Assembly: GCA_038087015.1 (NCBI GenBank)
Contig: JASBNA010000030.1
Span: 62,001 to 126,000 of the forward strand
Source of the DNA: Cerrena zonata
Taxonomy: Eukaryota; Basidiomycota; Agaricomycetes; Polyporales; Cerrenaceae
Length of the DNA stretch: 64,000 nt
Direction of reading: 5' to 3'
In this document: positions 46,736 to 58,575 of the stretch, piece after piece
Position numbering within the stretch: the stretch's first letter is position 1
How the letters are laid out: the number at the start of each line of letters is the position of its first letter
The notes under the pieces: model-generated
Seen by the model: the letters and a program-made list of their open reading frames with translations, nothing else
What the model was told of the DNA's origin: nothing
The model's database searches: none
Translations under genes and position numbers: made by a program

Positions 46736-49685
46736 ATGGCTTTCGTCAAGCATACCGCCGGTGTTGTCCTCACCACTTTGGCTCTTTCTGCTACTACCAG
46801 TGCAGCTCCCAGCGCTGTTGACTCATGTGCCAAGTTTGCTGGTCAGCAATATGCTGCTCCCTCGGATGCTTTGGCTTGCTTGAAGTCATTCCCTTTCAAT
46901 GAGACTTTGCGTCAGAATGTTCTCACTAACGTAGCTCGCGTGTTCGACTTTTTCACTTTCGAAGAATACTACACCAGCTCTCCTGCTCCGTTCCAAGAGT
47001 CAACAACCAATATCCGGGAGAATCTCGCACGTATCAATAGCACCAACTACGCGGTACGGACCCTGTTCATTTTACGTTTTCCTTTCTAATACTTTCAATT
47101 AGACGGACTACGACTTCAACAAGGATCTTTATGACTTTACCAACCAACTGAATGATGGACACACCCGTACGTGGATCTTCATGTATACCTCACCAGTATG
47201 TGGAGCTAATCCTCATTCTTTCATTGCGCAGGATGGTTCCCGGACTGTTATACCACTTTCCAAAATCTTCTGCCTGCCCCGATCACTACTCTCGAGGAAG
47301 ACGGTGTCCAGAGCATTTTTGTTGCACCCGACTCCGCCGAATTCGTCAGTCTTCTTGGAACTAGCTACACCAGCTACTTTGATGGGATTGGTTTCGACTT
47401 CAAGCGTCTTGCTGGTGCGAAGGTTCTCTCCATCGAAGGCCAAGATCCGTATGTCTATGCGGACTACATTGCCAAGACGGCAAGTGGGAACTACTTGGAC
47501 CATGGTATCAGGGTCAATAGTGTTTTCAGTAGTTACCGTATCAGCGGAGGAGACTTCTCTCAACGATTCGGTGATCTTGCTGGGCCGTCATTCCCCGACA
47601 AGGATTCCTTGACGATGTCTCTGCTTCTCGTTAACTCCACTACGCCCGAGACCGTGAAGGTCCCATACTTGGCGAGCTATGTCGGAGCAGATTTCACCGA
47701 TCAAGCATCCTTGTACGTACTTTTTCTCCACATCGTCGTAATATGGACCGTGTATTGAGATATCATGGTAGCTGGCAGGCAAACTGTGTTGCAAACTCAA
47801 ACACCAACGGAAAAGACCAGAAGACCGTTTCTGGTAAGCGGGTCCCCAAGAGGCCTAAAGCTTCCATCATCGACAAGGTTGCGAACGGAGTTGCTCTCCC
47901 AAGTCCATTCCATCCTCGGTTGCCTCAAATTGATGGATCTTCGGGTGTCATTAAATCTTATATTTTGCCCGATAATACAACAGGCGTGGTATGTACCCTG
48001 TTCATGTTGATGGGAAGTTTTACTGACCTTGGGGAATCGGACCTAGATCTTCGTTGGGTCGTTCTCCCCGGCCGTCTCTGCATACTACGACTTCCAGACA
48101 GATGTCGCTACTGCTGTGAACCAGTTCAAAGCCGCAGGAGTAACGCGTCTCCTAGTCGACCTGACAAACAACGGTGGTAAGTGAATGAAATACGTTTTCT
48201 TCCTGAATATGGAATTAAATTGGGGTATACAGGTGGTTACGTTTGCTTGGGCCAATTCCTTCACAAGTATCTGTCTGGCTCTACTGTTGGCTACCCGTAC
48301 GTACATGTTCTCTTATTCATCCTTCCTGTCTCCTGATTATCAAAACGTACTATAGCGGCTTTGTCACAACCAACCGTGCGAACCCTCTTGCACAGAAGAT
48401 TGTGGCTGCAGACATCAAGTTGGGTGTTAGCTCCGAGATCTCATTCTATGCTCCTGCGTCATGTGAGTATTTTTTTTCAGTGTTACGATGGAAAGGTCCT
48501 AATTTGCTTTTTCTTTGTCACAGGGGCTTTCCTCAACGATACAGTACAGTCGGTCGATTACAACTACAATAACCCCAGTCTTCCGTTCACAGTCAACGGT
48601 GTAGAAGATCCTACTTCCCAGCGATTCCACGTCAGTATAGATTTATCATATTTTACCAATCGCGATGACTGAAAAATATACAGGAGACTTGCTCTAACGA
48701 TTTTGTCGTCGACATTCCTGAACAACCACCTTTCGATTTGAGGTGAGCATATCTGTACTTCGACATGCGAAAGAGTTGTATCTCTAAAACCATGTCTTAA
48801 GCAACGTCGCAATCGTCGGCAACGGCAATTGTGCTTCCACTTGTGCTCTGTTCAGCACTCTCATGTTCGAGCGTCATCAGACTAAAATTGCCATCTTCGG
48901 TGGAAAACCTGGAGAGAAGATCGAATTCAAGGGTACGTATCTCATATCATAAGTACAACCAGTGATATATATCTAAGTACCAATTGCCTTCCCTTTTTAT
49001 AGGAATGGCCGGTAATCAGGTCTTGGAATGGGCCGATCTTGATAGCGAAATCAAGACTGCTGAAGTGAAAAACGTATGTTGCCATTATATCAAGATATCA
49101 TTTTCGTTACTTACTCTTAACTACGTATAGGATGTCTTGGCTCCCCCTGATCTGTAAGTTACGGGTTGTGAGCTGTTTGGTTCATCTTTTCTGACTAAGC
49201 ATTTTCATACTAGTCTCGTCTCTGGCAATATGAGGTACGTTTCATGAACCTTGACAGCGAGCCCTTTAGCTGACATTGCCTATGACAGAGTTAACTGGAG
49301 AACTGGTACGTCTCGCAATCAGGACTTTGATTCTGGTTAAGAGTATATGCTTACCCTGTATTTTCGCTTTTAGCCTGGAGTTACCTTGATGAGAATGTGC
49401 CAATTGGTAAGCTTCACCCGCCTTCAGAAATAAAACTGAGCTAACTTTGGTTCGTGTTGACAGCCTACCTCTCGGGTCAGCCACAATGTATGTTCACTTT
49501 ACTACTTTACGTTGGCCCTACCTAATGCAGCATCACCTATCCAGTCCAGTTTGCTTATACCAGGGATACCTACAACGATCCTCAGAACCTTTGGACCTTC
49601 GCGTACGCCATTCTCTCGTTCGTATGATAGTCAGACTAACTAACGTGTCCGTTATATGTGTAGAGCTTCAAAGCTGTTTGCTTGA
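46736..49685 (+). CDS. Secreted S41-family peptidase (CPAF-like), copy 2
   Basis: Signal peptide VVLTTLALSATTSAAPSAVD, then a mature enzyme clearly homologous to copy 1 along the whole length: FPFNETLRQNVLTNVARVFD, LNDGHTRWFPDCY (candidate His), GIGFDFKRLAGAKVLSIEGQ, LVDLTNNGGGYVCLGQF, NGNCASTCALFSTLMFERHQ (candidate Ser), AGNQVLEWADLDSEIKTAEV, and a final exon AASKLFA, TGA 49683-49685. All splice sites correspond to those of copy 1, including the string of micro-exons of 23, 21, 17, 33 and 24 bases between about 49130 and 49490. No frame damage seen, so both copies look active. Intron sequences are much more diverged than exons. Confidence 0.88.
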
Positions 49686-50005
49686 ACATCGTCACTTGTT
49701 TCTTCGCGTCGACACCCCGGTATGTAAGATAATCGCACAATCACTCGATTAGCCTAGATGCACACCGCAGCTACACATAATTTTCTTCTTTTAAGTACAC
49801 CACACTCTTTCACTAGTATCTACGCTCATTTTGTATTGCTCCTTACTGATATACCTGTACAAGCTACTGCCTAATAATATTGTTGTTAAACAGTTACACA
49901 AATATTACGATGATTCTAATGGAATATCGCCTTAGAATCAACTTCACCAAAAAAAATTAGATCCATCCCATGGCAATATAGTGACACTGGAAGCATAACA
50001 TACAA

Positions 50006-50097
50006 GGCGAGATGGCCGAGCGGTCTAAGGCGCCAGACTAAGGTACAATACTGCAATCTGGTCCGAAAGGGCGTGGGTTCGAATCCCACTCTCGTCA
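50006..50097 (+). tRNA. tRNA-Leu(AAG), intron-containing, copy 2
   Basis: Same mature sequence as copy 1 apart from one base in the D-loop (GAGCGG instead of GAGTGG). The intron after CTAAGG is about 12 bases and unrelated to that of copy 1. Acceptor, anticodon and T stems all pair. The next gene starts only about 100 bases downstream. Confidence 0.94.
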
Positions 50098-50102
50098 GGA
50101 AA

Positions 50103-50108
50103 TTTTTT
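50103..50108 (+). terminator. Pol III T-run after tRNA-Leu copy 2
   Basis: Six T five bases after the tRNA 3' end, the usual RNA polymerase III stop. Confidence 0.7.
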
Positions 50109-50198
50109 GCCCTTGTAAGTTGTAACTTGGCCTCGTGCACCGGCTTCACACCTTTAAAGCTTTGACCCAGACTTTACTGATGAAACCCCTTGGCAAAT

Positions 50199-51851
50199 AT
50201 GATACATGACCGTGACGGCATTTCTCAGTGGCATTCAATAAGACCTTGGAGACCGACGCTCTCACTCTCTGTTCGCGAAATCACATCAGTCTCTGCTACT
50301 TTTATCCTCTCTTCTCCTTTGGCTGCTGCGCATTCTAATTCTGACCAAGAAAACGATAACTATGCTGATAACGACGGATTCCCTTCCGCTGGATCACTTC
50401 CAGAATCGAGCAATCAGCCAACGCAAATCATCTCTGAAGTCCTATCTAAAGGCCTTAGCGTGAAAGTAAATGGAACTCCGTGGCAGAGAGTCTTGATGAA
50501 GGTCGACGAAGTGACAGATGAAGCCGTCATTATTCTTTTCGGTTTAATGCCTGCAAGACAGTATGACATCGAGCTAGGGACAGTCCCAGGAGATCCTACG
50601 CTTCGGGGTAAATTTACTACAGGTACGTTTCCATTATATTTTCTGTTCGTTCATGCTATAGACGATCCATTGTACACAGATTCGCACCAATCTGGTGTCG
50701 ATGCTCAAGGCAACACAGAGCCTTCAATAGATGTTCCCCTCCCTGAACCAGTCACCCAGAGTCGCTCGACATCCTCAAATGCCTCGTCCCATCATAACGC
50801 CCCTCCTCTTGCATCGACAAGGTCTCACTCCCCTGTGAATGCATCTACGCCTCCACCCACTATCTCTATCGAAGATCACCGTATACAGCTCACGCATAAA
50901 CTCGACGTGCTTAATAACGAACATGCTACCCTCACAACCTCGCTCAAATCAGCCAGACGAGAAGCTCAAAAAGCCGACGCCGCTCTTCGTTCAGAGATCG
51001 ACACTCTGAAGCGCGCTTCTGAGAAGCATGTTCAGCAGGAAGCTCGAGCCAAACAGAAGGTGCTTGCGTTACAGGAGGCTGTGCGGCGGACGGTTGCGGC
51101 CACGGAGGATATTAAAGCGATGATCAAGGAAGTGGAGGAAATGCTTCCCGAGCTGGAGAAGAGGCGGAGGGAGGCGGAGACAGAGTGGCAGAAGGTGAGT
51201 AAACAGGCAGAGTCTATCAGATCAAAGAGGGAAGATGCGGAGAGTAAGGAGAAGCGCAAGACGGAGGGTTTGCAGGCGGAGGCTGCAAGTCTAGGGAACA
51301 GGATGGAGAGGCTGAATATACGGCGAGAGAAGTTGGAGGGCGAGAATGGGGTTATTGGGGAACTAGAAGAGAAGTTACGGCGACTAGAGGAGGAGCGGAC
51401 CCGTATCGAGAATGATCCATTAGGATACATCTACGATGAAGATCAAGTAGAAGATATCCCCGAGGTCGAAGCATCAGACAGTCGTCTGGAGGATTCTCCG
51501 TCGTCGGACAACGTCTCCACACATCACAGTTCTAACGGAGGCGGACACGGGCGTAACAAATCCCATCATCACACTTCTCGCAAACGACACTCTCACCCTC
51601 CGCAAATCAACAAGCATCCACATCCCATCCAACGCCCCGTAGGGAACGCCCGCATGTCGTTGCCCGCAGGACCCGGTGTGATTCATCTGACCCCTGCGAA
51701 TGCGTTGCACGCTTCATCCTCGCATAAGCAACAAGGTGCGAAGCAGCCTGGATCGAATTTATCAAGCAAGGCTCCTGCATTTGAGCCTGTCGGGAAGACG
51801 AGACGGCTTAGTGCTGCCGGCGAAGGTGGTTCGCAAGGCAGGAGAAAGTAG
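50199..51851 (+). CDS. Coiled-coil protein with small beta-domain
   Basis: First ATG in the open frame is at 50199. Residues about 80-145 form a small beta-rich domain (SVKVNGTPWQRVLMKVDEVT, FGLMPARQYDIELG), residues about 230-410 are a long charged coiled coil, and the C-terminus is disordered with His/Ser-rich parts (HHSSNGGGHGRNKSHHHTSR). A 39-base stretch at about 50622-50660 has GT..AG borders and a length divisible by three, so it may be a small intron; keeping it does not break the frame. I know the pattern of a beta-domain plus coiled coil from Agaricomycete hypothetical proteins, but not a function. The beginning is uncertain because it follows the tRNA closely. Confidence 0.75.
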   Translation: MIHDRDGISQWHSIRPWRPTLSLSVREITSVSATFILSSPLAAAHSNSDQENDNYADNDGFPSAGSLPESSNQPTQIISEVLSKGLSVKVNGTPWQRVLMKVDEVTDEAVIILFGLMPARQYDIELGTVPGDPTLRGKFTTGTFPLYFLFVHAIDDPLYTDSHQSGVDAQGNTEPSIDVPLPEPVTQSRSTSSNASSHHNAPPLASTRSHSPVNASTPPPTISIEDHRIQLTHKLDVLNNEHATLTTSLKSARREAQKADAALRSEIDTLKRASEKHVQQEARAKQKVLALQEAVRRTVAATEDIKAMIKEVEEMLPELEKRRREAETEWQKVSKQAESIRSKREDAESKEKRKTEGLQAEAASLGNRMERLNIRREKLEGENGVIGELEEKLRRLEEERTRIENDPLGYIYDEDQVEDIPEVEASDSRLEDSPSSDNVSTHHSSNGGGHGRNKSHHHTSRKRHSHPPQINKHPHPIQRPVGNARMSLPAGPGVIHLTPANALHASSSHKQQGAKQPGSNLSSKAPAFEPVGKTRRLSAAGEGGSQGRRK

Positions 51852-52486
51852 AAATAGGATGTGATGGTTCGGTATGATTTGTCGGAGGATTGTCAAACTG
51901 AAGGTTTTGTATTTTAGCCAAAGTCATGTAGCATACTTATGTCTGGCATTGAGATACTGCCAATTGAACTTGCAAAGAAACGCCGCTATTCAAATTGCAC
52001 TTCCAAATGAGGGATTCTGATTCGTGACACTCGTTTGTGCATCAAATGTGCTTATCAGCGGTTCACCATTCGTGAAATCCACATGTGCCCTCTTCTCACC
52101 AACAATCGCGTCGTGAGCCCAGCACTATATTCCAATTTCTTATTGCCGTCGAAAGCCGGGGCCTTAGAGGAGACGACGACTACATTGACAGGACCTCGTA
52201 CCCCAAATAGTCTTTCTTTTACAGGGGCCTGAACCACCCACAGACCCGCAATCCAGCGGCGTACTGTTGAATTTAGTTGACGTCTTCGCCTCAGACCTTT
52301 ACGAACCCTATGGTTTAAGTGATACGAACTCCGCCCTTTTCCATGATTCCATCAAACAGTAAACCGAGTTAATCTTGCCGAGATATAACGGGATATAAAA
52401 CCCGTTTCGACCACAGAAACTATGTGCGACACCCTCTTCTAGCCACACGTCAACTTAAACCTATCCCATTCTTGCTGGAACCTGAC
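51852..52486. other. Intergenic, coiled-coil gene to orphan copy 2
   Basis: 3' UTR and promoter only. No conserved element recognised. Confidence 0.5.
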
Positions 52487-54029
52487 ATGACGTCCCTCGA
52501 GGACCTCGTCATCTTTCCACCGGACTCATTCTGCTTCCTTGCTCATCGGATGGGGCAGTACGGAGTGGAAGGATGTCCTGTTCTCGATCCTTTACCGATT
52601 AGCCAATCTATGTTAGCGTTCCTCAACTTGACCTCGGACGCTTCTCTATATCGACAGGCATACTGTGTAGCACCTCCTACAGATGATAATTGTGTATTTG
52701 GATATTGTCCAAATGGTGATATAGCGGGTAGGTCATTATTCATAGCTAATTTTGCAATTTTCCCGACTAACCTGATATCCTCTAGGTCCCTTGGTGAGGG
52801 CTGCAAGTGCGTATACTCATGTGCAGGTGCCTAAACGCTGTGCTCATGATTTTGATCTACAGCTTACGTGACGAATCTGTGTCTATGTAGGTTGCATAAG
52901 ATTGTTATACGACTTTACCAACTCACTCGTGCTCCAGCTATCCTGGTCTTCTACTCACCGAAAGGAGCAAAAAGCGCCTTTTGGTCTCAAGTCCTTTCCA
53001 TTTATGCCGTTCTCATCACTTGCGGCATTGCGATCTTGCAGGCATCTCTCACACGATTCCATGCGGCCATAGCAGTGGTCCTTACCGGATCCCCGCTGAG
53101 TCTGTATCTATTCGTTTACTCGGTGATGTCGTTATGGTACAGGAGGCATCGACTCAATGGGATTGTCGGCGACGGACAGATCCTACCTCGTACCCTCATC
53201 CTTATAGCAGGGGCACTCTGGACTTCTATGTTCATCTATGTTCTCTCGAGTGGCCATGTGTCACATTTTGCCCAGGAATCATGTACACATCAGGTGCCTC
53301 TCAGCAAATCGCTTTGGCTATTCCCCATCATCTTTGTCGCCGGACTTAGAAAAGAATACTGGCTATTCTTCCCTATTGTTGGCATTTTTTCCTTAATCGT
53401 GCTGTCATGGATCATTGCGATCATTTTGCAACGCAAAACGATATGGCCTCCTGATGAGCGGTGGCAACCCCGTTTCGGACGCACTTGGTGAGTATGCTAT
53501 ATTCTTATATTATACTCTTATATGATCTACTATAACATCATATATGTAGGTCTGTAATGGGACGAAACTACCCGTTCATCCACTTCATATCGATAGTAGC
53601 CATTCCCACCATCTACTGGATGATGACTGTCGAGTTGGCATGTTTGATAGCTGGGAGTGACCAAGAGTTCTCTCTCTCGTTCGGTCAAGTAATATTCTCG
53701 GTTTATTTCAATTGTCCTAGACGAAGACTAATAATGATCCGTAGGTCATGGCAGCATTCGTCGCGCTTCAACCATTGATTGGGACACTCATGTTGTACCC
53801 AAGGTTTTTCAGGTGGTTCGTTGATCTTACCTGTGTTCGTGCCGTATGTTGCTGTCAGTGTCGGAGACGTCAGAGAGCAGAAACAGGTGACGCTGTTGCC
53901 CTCGAAACAATGGCTAACCCTTCCACCGGCCATGATATGAATGAAAATGTGAAGAGTCAGGCTGCTACGAGTATATACAAGGACTCGGGGCCATATAGCT
54001 ATGCCCTTAGCTCAGAGGTGACTCAATGA
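52487..54029 (+). CDS. Cys-rich multi-TM orphan protein, copy 2
   Basis: Start MTSLEDLVIFPPDSFCFLAH; signature LNLTSDASLYRQAYCVAPPT..DDNCVFGYCPNGDIAG. Two short exons (GPLVRAA, TYVTNLCL) lead to the membrane part: SILVFYSPKGAKSAFWSQVL, IYAVLITCGIAILQASLTRF, GSPLSLYLFVYSVMSLWY, ILIAGALWTSMFIYVLSSGH, a Cys after FAQES, LIVLSWIIAIILQRKTIWPP, SVMGRNYPFIHFISIVAIPT, VMAAFVALQPLIGTLMLYP and WFVDLTCVRAVCCCQC. The C-terminal tail is polar and ends at 54029. Closest to copy 1 on the opposite strand at 22.5 kb. Complete frame, six or seven helices. Function unknown. Confidence 0.82.
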
Positions 54030-54715
54030 ATAGCCCATTATTTACCGTGACTGTTGCCATTGCATTAGACACGATAACGGCAAACTCAAGTAGATGTGTT
54101 AGCAAGGTTTGATTTTATGCCCTCAATCAGCTTGGTGACTTTTGATGTGTGCAGAATCATCGCGAACCCTACCTTGAACTTGGATACCTTCCTAGAATAG
54201 CAAGTGGTGTTGGCGCTAAAGTACTGACGGCAAGGAAATCGACGCTGCCTTTGGCACTGACTCGGACTCGCGGTATACAATTTCGTTCCCCTAGTTGTTG
54301 TTTTATCCTGGAGCTGCCTATGAAGTGCACACAAGTGGTACATATCTTGTAAGTTCTCACTATCATGGTATACAAGTTGCTTACTCAGGGTTCGACTAGG
54401 ATGGTGATGCTCTCATGAGTCATGAGATCGTATAGAGACACTGCTCAGCGCGTTTGTGACATATAGTGCCAGGATGCTACCGTTCCATTGCAATAATATA
54501 TCCTCTGTTGATGGTCATCAAACTCGAGGGCTCTCATCAAACGGAGCCTTTGCTTCATACCTTTCGAACAATATGACTATGACGCACATAGCTGTTAGCT
54601 TTTATCCTCAGCCGCCTTATCAACAAACCTTTCTTCCAACGCGACCTGTCAAAAACCTGCTTGAGCTCGTACCCCTCTCACACAATCTTTAGATTACTTG
54701 ACGACGCTCATACTC
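54030..54715. other. Intergenic between orphan copies 2 and 3
   Basis: Nothing recognised besides the expected 3' UTR and promoter. Small frames of 60-80 codons lack support. Confidence 0.45.
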
Positions 54716-56145
54716 ATGTCTTCCAATGTGACTGCCTGGCCAGTGTCTTGGCCTCCGAATACTTGCTATATTTTCAATGGAAAACTCGAGAGAAACCAAG
54801 CCTGCCTTGAGTTTATGCCCGCAGTTACTCCCGATATGATTTCCTTCCTTAGCTTGACTTCTCTCGACGTCTTTAAGCAAGCATATTGTCTCGACCCTCC
54901 CGAAGACGACTCTTGTTCCTTTGGTCACTGCCCTAATCCTGACGTTGCCGGTGAGTTAGTGCAATCGTTTCTTCTCGAAGGCGAGCCACTTAACCAGACA
55001 CCAAGGTCCGTTGGTGCACATTTCCAGTAGGTCTTATGCTTTTTTTAGTCATGTGGTATACTGAGACTTGCAGGATCTCAATTTTGCACGGTGATTTGAC
55101 TCATTTTCATGCTGCAATTGCAGTAGCTCTGTCAGAATTGCCTTTCTCTGTTTACTTATTAGGTTACGCCATCGTCTCGTTCTGGTATCGCAAACACCGT
55201 CTAAATATCATTGTGGGCGAAGGCCAACTCATTATTCGGTTACTCATCATTGTTGCCAGACTCGTCTGGATTTCAACGTTTGTGTTCATCTTAGCAGATA
55301 AGCGTCTCGTTGACTTCACTCAGGCATCGTGTGTGTGAGAGATGAAAATGACGCTGTCAGCTACCTTTACGTTATTACATTCCTCTTCTTAAACTACCTT
55401 TTTCTAACCTGATTTTAAAGTAGCAGCCGTGCCAAGCCTGACGCCTGGTGTGGCGCTTGGCACCATCGAGTCAACCGTCATACCATGGATCGTTGCAATC
55501 GTGTTGCAGCGTAAGGTGATGGAGAAAGGGAGAACGCTAGTCGCCACTGTTTGGCAGAACTTGGTGAGCGATCCGATGTCGCGTTACAGTCATTCTTATT
55601 TACTAATACCAATGCATAGGTCAGTGGTTGGGCGGACATGCTGTTCGTGCGCTTCACGACACTGACATCCATACCAACTACATATTGGATATCGGTTGTT
55701 GAACTTGAAAGTCGCGAAGAGTTCTCTTTGTCGTTTAACCAGGTGAGCAAAGATGTATACATACTTGCAGAGATTGACACTCAATATATCTTGGCAGGTG
55801 CTAGCGACGTTCGTTGCCCTCCCGCCTCTGTTTACAATCCTTATAACGGGGTTCAAAAACTTAGCCTGGGTCTGCTACATCCGGAGTTATATTTACCGAG
55901 CCCCAACAAATGTGCGCGGTCAGGGCGGATCGGAGCTCAGTTTAGAGGACTTGGGTTACCTTTCTACATACCAAGAGGGAAAACACCGATTCTTAACCTA
56001 CGTACAGATACCGGACGCGTATTCCATGAAGGGTCTAGAACATTATACAACCCGACTTGGCAGAGTTGATGCGCCGTCAAATTCAAAGTTGAAGTATGAA
56101 ACACATGGGTACACAGCAAAGCCGGCGGATACCGGTCAAGGGTGA
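54716..56145 (+). pseudogene. Cys-rich multi-TM orphan, copy 3, dead
   Basis: Exon 1 (54716 on) is intact: MSSNVTAWPVSWPPN and KQAYCLDPPEDDSCSFGHCP. After GPLVHIS the exon for the start of TM1 is missing and the frame resumes in HGDLTHFHAAIAVALSELPF. Stops and shifts follow: TGA after FTQASCV (55336-55338), a break in the WRKGER..SPLFGRTW region (about 55505-55562), and a shift after SVVGRT (about 55630). The last part reads open again, VLATFVALPPLFTILITGF to a 100-residue tail. The pieces stay in order, so this is a decayed member of the tandem array. Confidence 0.85.
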
Positions 56146-56600
56146 GTATTTTCTTGCACCTGGTTATGTCATAAATCGAATTCATCATCTGCAAAGTTAC
56201 CTTTCCTTAGGACAAAACAATCAGTGCGCGTTTCCCTGTGTTATATCCGAGAGCTGCTGAGTCTACAATGGGATATCGAAGTGCTGACATTGATAATCAC
56301 CAACATTCACTGGTCCTAACGATGTTCGTTGAATGTCAAAACTGATCCGCTGATAGCCAAACACTGCATAAACACTGCTGGAACTGGCCTTGATTGACAG
56401 GCGTGTAAGACGGGGGGAAGATCTTGGTGCTTAGAGACAGGCGTCTTCACTTTCATCATGTCGGCGCTGAATGCTGTCAGCATGCACATCTGTCCACTGT
56501 CCCCGAACTTGCCACCGCCGCCCATAAGAGATCCTTGTATAACAGTAAGACTCAAAAGAACTCCCTCACTATCTCTCTATCCCCACCCTCCATAGGTCCA
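56146..56600. other. Intergenic between orphan copies 3 and 4
   Basis: Promoter region of copy 4. A plus frame running in from 56424 overlaps the 5' UTR and then the true gene. Confidence 0.45.
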
Positions 56601-58141
56601 ATGGATCCCTTGATCCTTGCCAATTTTACGCAATGGATTAGCGATACCGACTGCTCCCATATCCAACAGTATAACCTCTCCCAAAACTGTGATGACGTTC
56701 CTGTCACGCAGTCTATGGTCAACTTCTTGAACTTGACAACTGCCGGTCTGAGTATATTCAAGCAAGCCTACTGTGTCAATCCTCCTGAAGATGATAGTTG
56801 CCCGTTCGGATATTGTCCCAATGCAGATGTTGCAGGTGAGCGTCGTTTGAGAAACTTATGCATAGGGGGTGTCACTGAAATAAGACCGTAGGCCCATTGG
56901 TTCGCATTGCTGGTATGTTTATTGCGAACGCCCTCAAAGAAGGAAGGCTGATTGTATTTAGCATATGTGACCAACTTCTTTCTGTGTACGTCTTTAGGAT
57001 ATAGGTTATCAAAGCCAACTGACACGATTTACTTTAGCTATACTCATCTTCTATGCACCGGAGTCGGCCAGGGAAGCCTTCTGGTCTCAAATCCTTTCTA
57101 TATACTCCTTACTCATTACGGTGGCCATTTCAATCGCTCAAGCGTCCCTTACACAGTACCACGCAGCCTTGGCGACTGTTATCGTTGGCTCCCCTCTCAC
57201 GTTTTACCTCATAATGTACTCCATTGTGTCTTTCTTTCAGAAAGGACATCGGTTGGAAGACTTACTTGGTCACGGTCAACTGTTTGCCCGCTGTGTTGTG
57301 ATATCAGCTGGCTTGTTCTGGATTGGCCTTCTCATCAGGATTGTGGTATCCAAACATCTAGTTCACTTCTCTCAAAGATCTTGTGATATGCAACCAGGGC
57401 AACCGCCGCTGGCAAAGTACCTCTATATCTTCCCCTTCCAATCCTTGACCCACTTCTTCGACGATACACCATGGCTGATCATAGCTGTATTTGGAATCAT
57501 ATTCCTTACGATTATCTCATGGATCATCGCAATCATTTTGCAACGAAAAGCCATCTGGCCGCCGGGTGAAAAATGGACACCGCAAATTCGGCGTACATGG
57601 TAAGCCATGATCCTACTCGGACACGTATATGGACGATCATGATTGATATGATACAGGGTCATCGTCGGGCGCAACTATTCCTTCATCCACTTCATGTCCA
57701 TTGTTGTTATACCCACGTCATATTGGATATCTGTGATCGAAATAGGAAGCTGGGTCGCGAACAGTGACCAAGAATTTTCTCTGTCATATGGACAGGTGAG
57801 AATATTGTCACCCGTGCAAGATTACAATCGCAATTGACATTTGGCCCGTTAAGGTATTGGCAGTCTTCGTGGCAGTCCCGCCTGTCTTTGAAACTATCAA
57901 GCTGCTACCACAGCTTGCCGATTGGTTTTTGTACTTGACCTGGGTCAGGCGCATAACAGGTCGTCCCAGTCGTCGCAAGTCTACCCAAAAGACCGACTTG
58001 CCTATTAACGCAGCGACTGCTAGCCACGACGATACCGAATCAAGTTGGAAAAGTGTTGCAGCCAGTTCCAACTACAGTACTTCGGACTTGCCTAAATTAG
58101 ACTACACTTATGCTCAGGTCCCAAAAGTTGAGCGTTATTGA
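56601..58141 (+). CDS. Cys-rich multi-TM orphan protein, copy 4
   Basis: Start MDPLILANFTQWISDTDCSH; signature LNLTTAGLSIFKQAYCVNPP, DDSCPFGYCPNADVAG. Exon 1 ends at 56835 (GCA G|), then GPLVRIA, AYVTNFFL and the membrane part: SILIFYAPESAREAFWSQIL, YSLLITVAISIAQASLTQYH, GSPLTFYLIMYSIVSFFQ, ISAGLFWIGLLIRIVVSKHL, LTIISWIIAIILQRKAIWPP, VGRNYSFIHFMSIVVIPTSY, VLAVFVAVPPVFETIKLLPQ. Tail polar, TGA 58139-58141. Complete and best template for the family. Closest to the dead copy 3 in its N-terminal PEDDSC wording. Confidence 0.83.
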
Positions 58142-58575
58142 CCTCAACAGCTACGATTGTTCACGACATGATTTGTGTGCTATTGGGTTCAACAGCTTGG
58201 TTTGGGACTAGATTTCCTATCTATGTATCTCCATGTTATGCGTTGTATAGTTTGTCCAGAGAGGTAGAATGTAATGTCGTTATTCACACATAGGATGTAA
58301 AAAGTACGTACTAGTAATATCATGTCAATACATCCAAGTATTCCAGGCTTCACGGCCAGTAATTTGATCCCATGTAGCATGGTCAACCAGAAAGAAGTGT
58401 TGGCTTTTCAGGAAGGGGAGCGTCGATATTGTTAAGCTTCCTAGTATACGTATTTGCATCAACACCGCCCTTGTTTGTCGACATAGAATTTCGGGCTCAT
58501 CAGACATATTAGACACCATTGAGACAGCTGACTACTAGGCTATCCTGTACGGAGAATAAACTTCGAGACATGTTA
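58142..58575. other. Convergent 3' intergenic region
   Basis: 3' UTRs of orphan copy 4 and the F-box gene. Nothing else seen. Confidence 0.5.
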
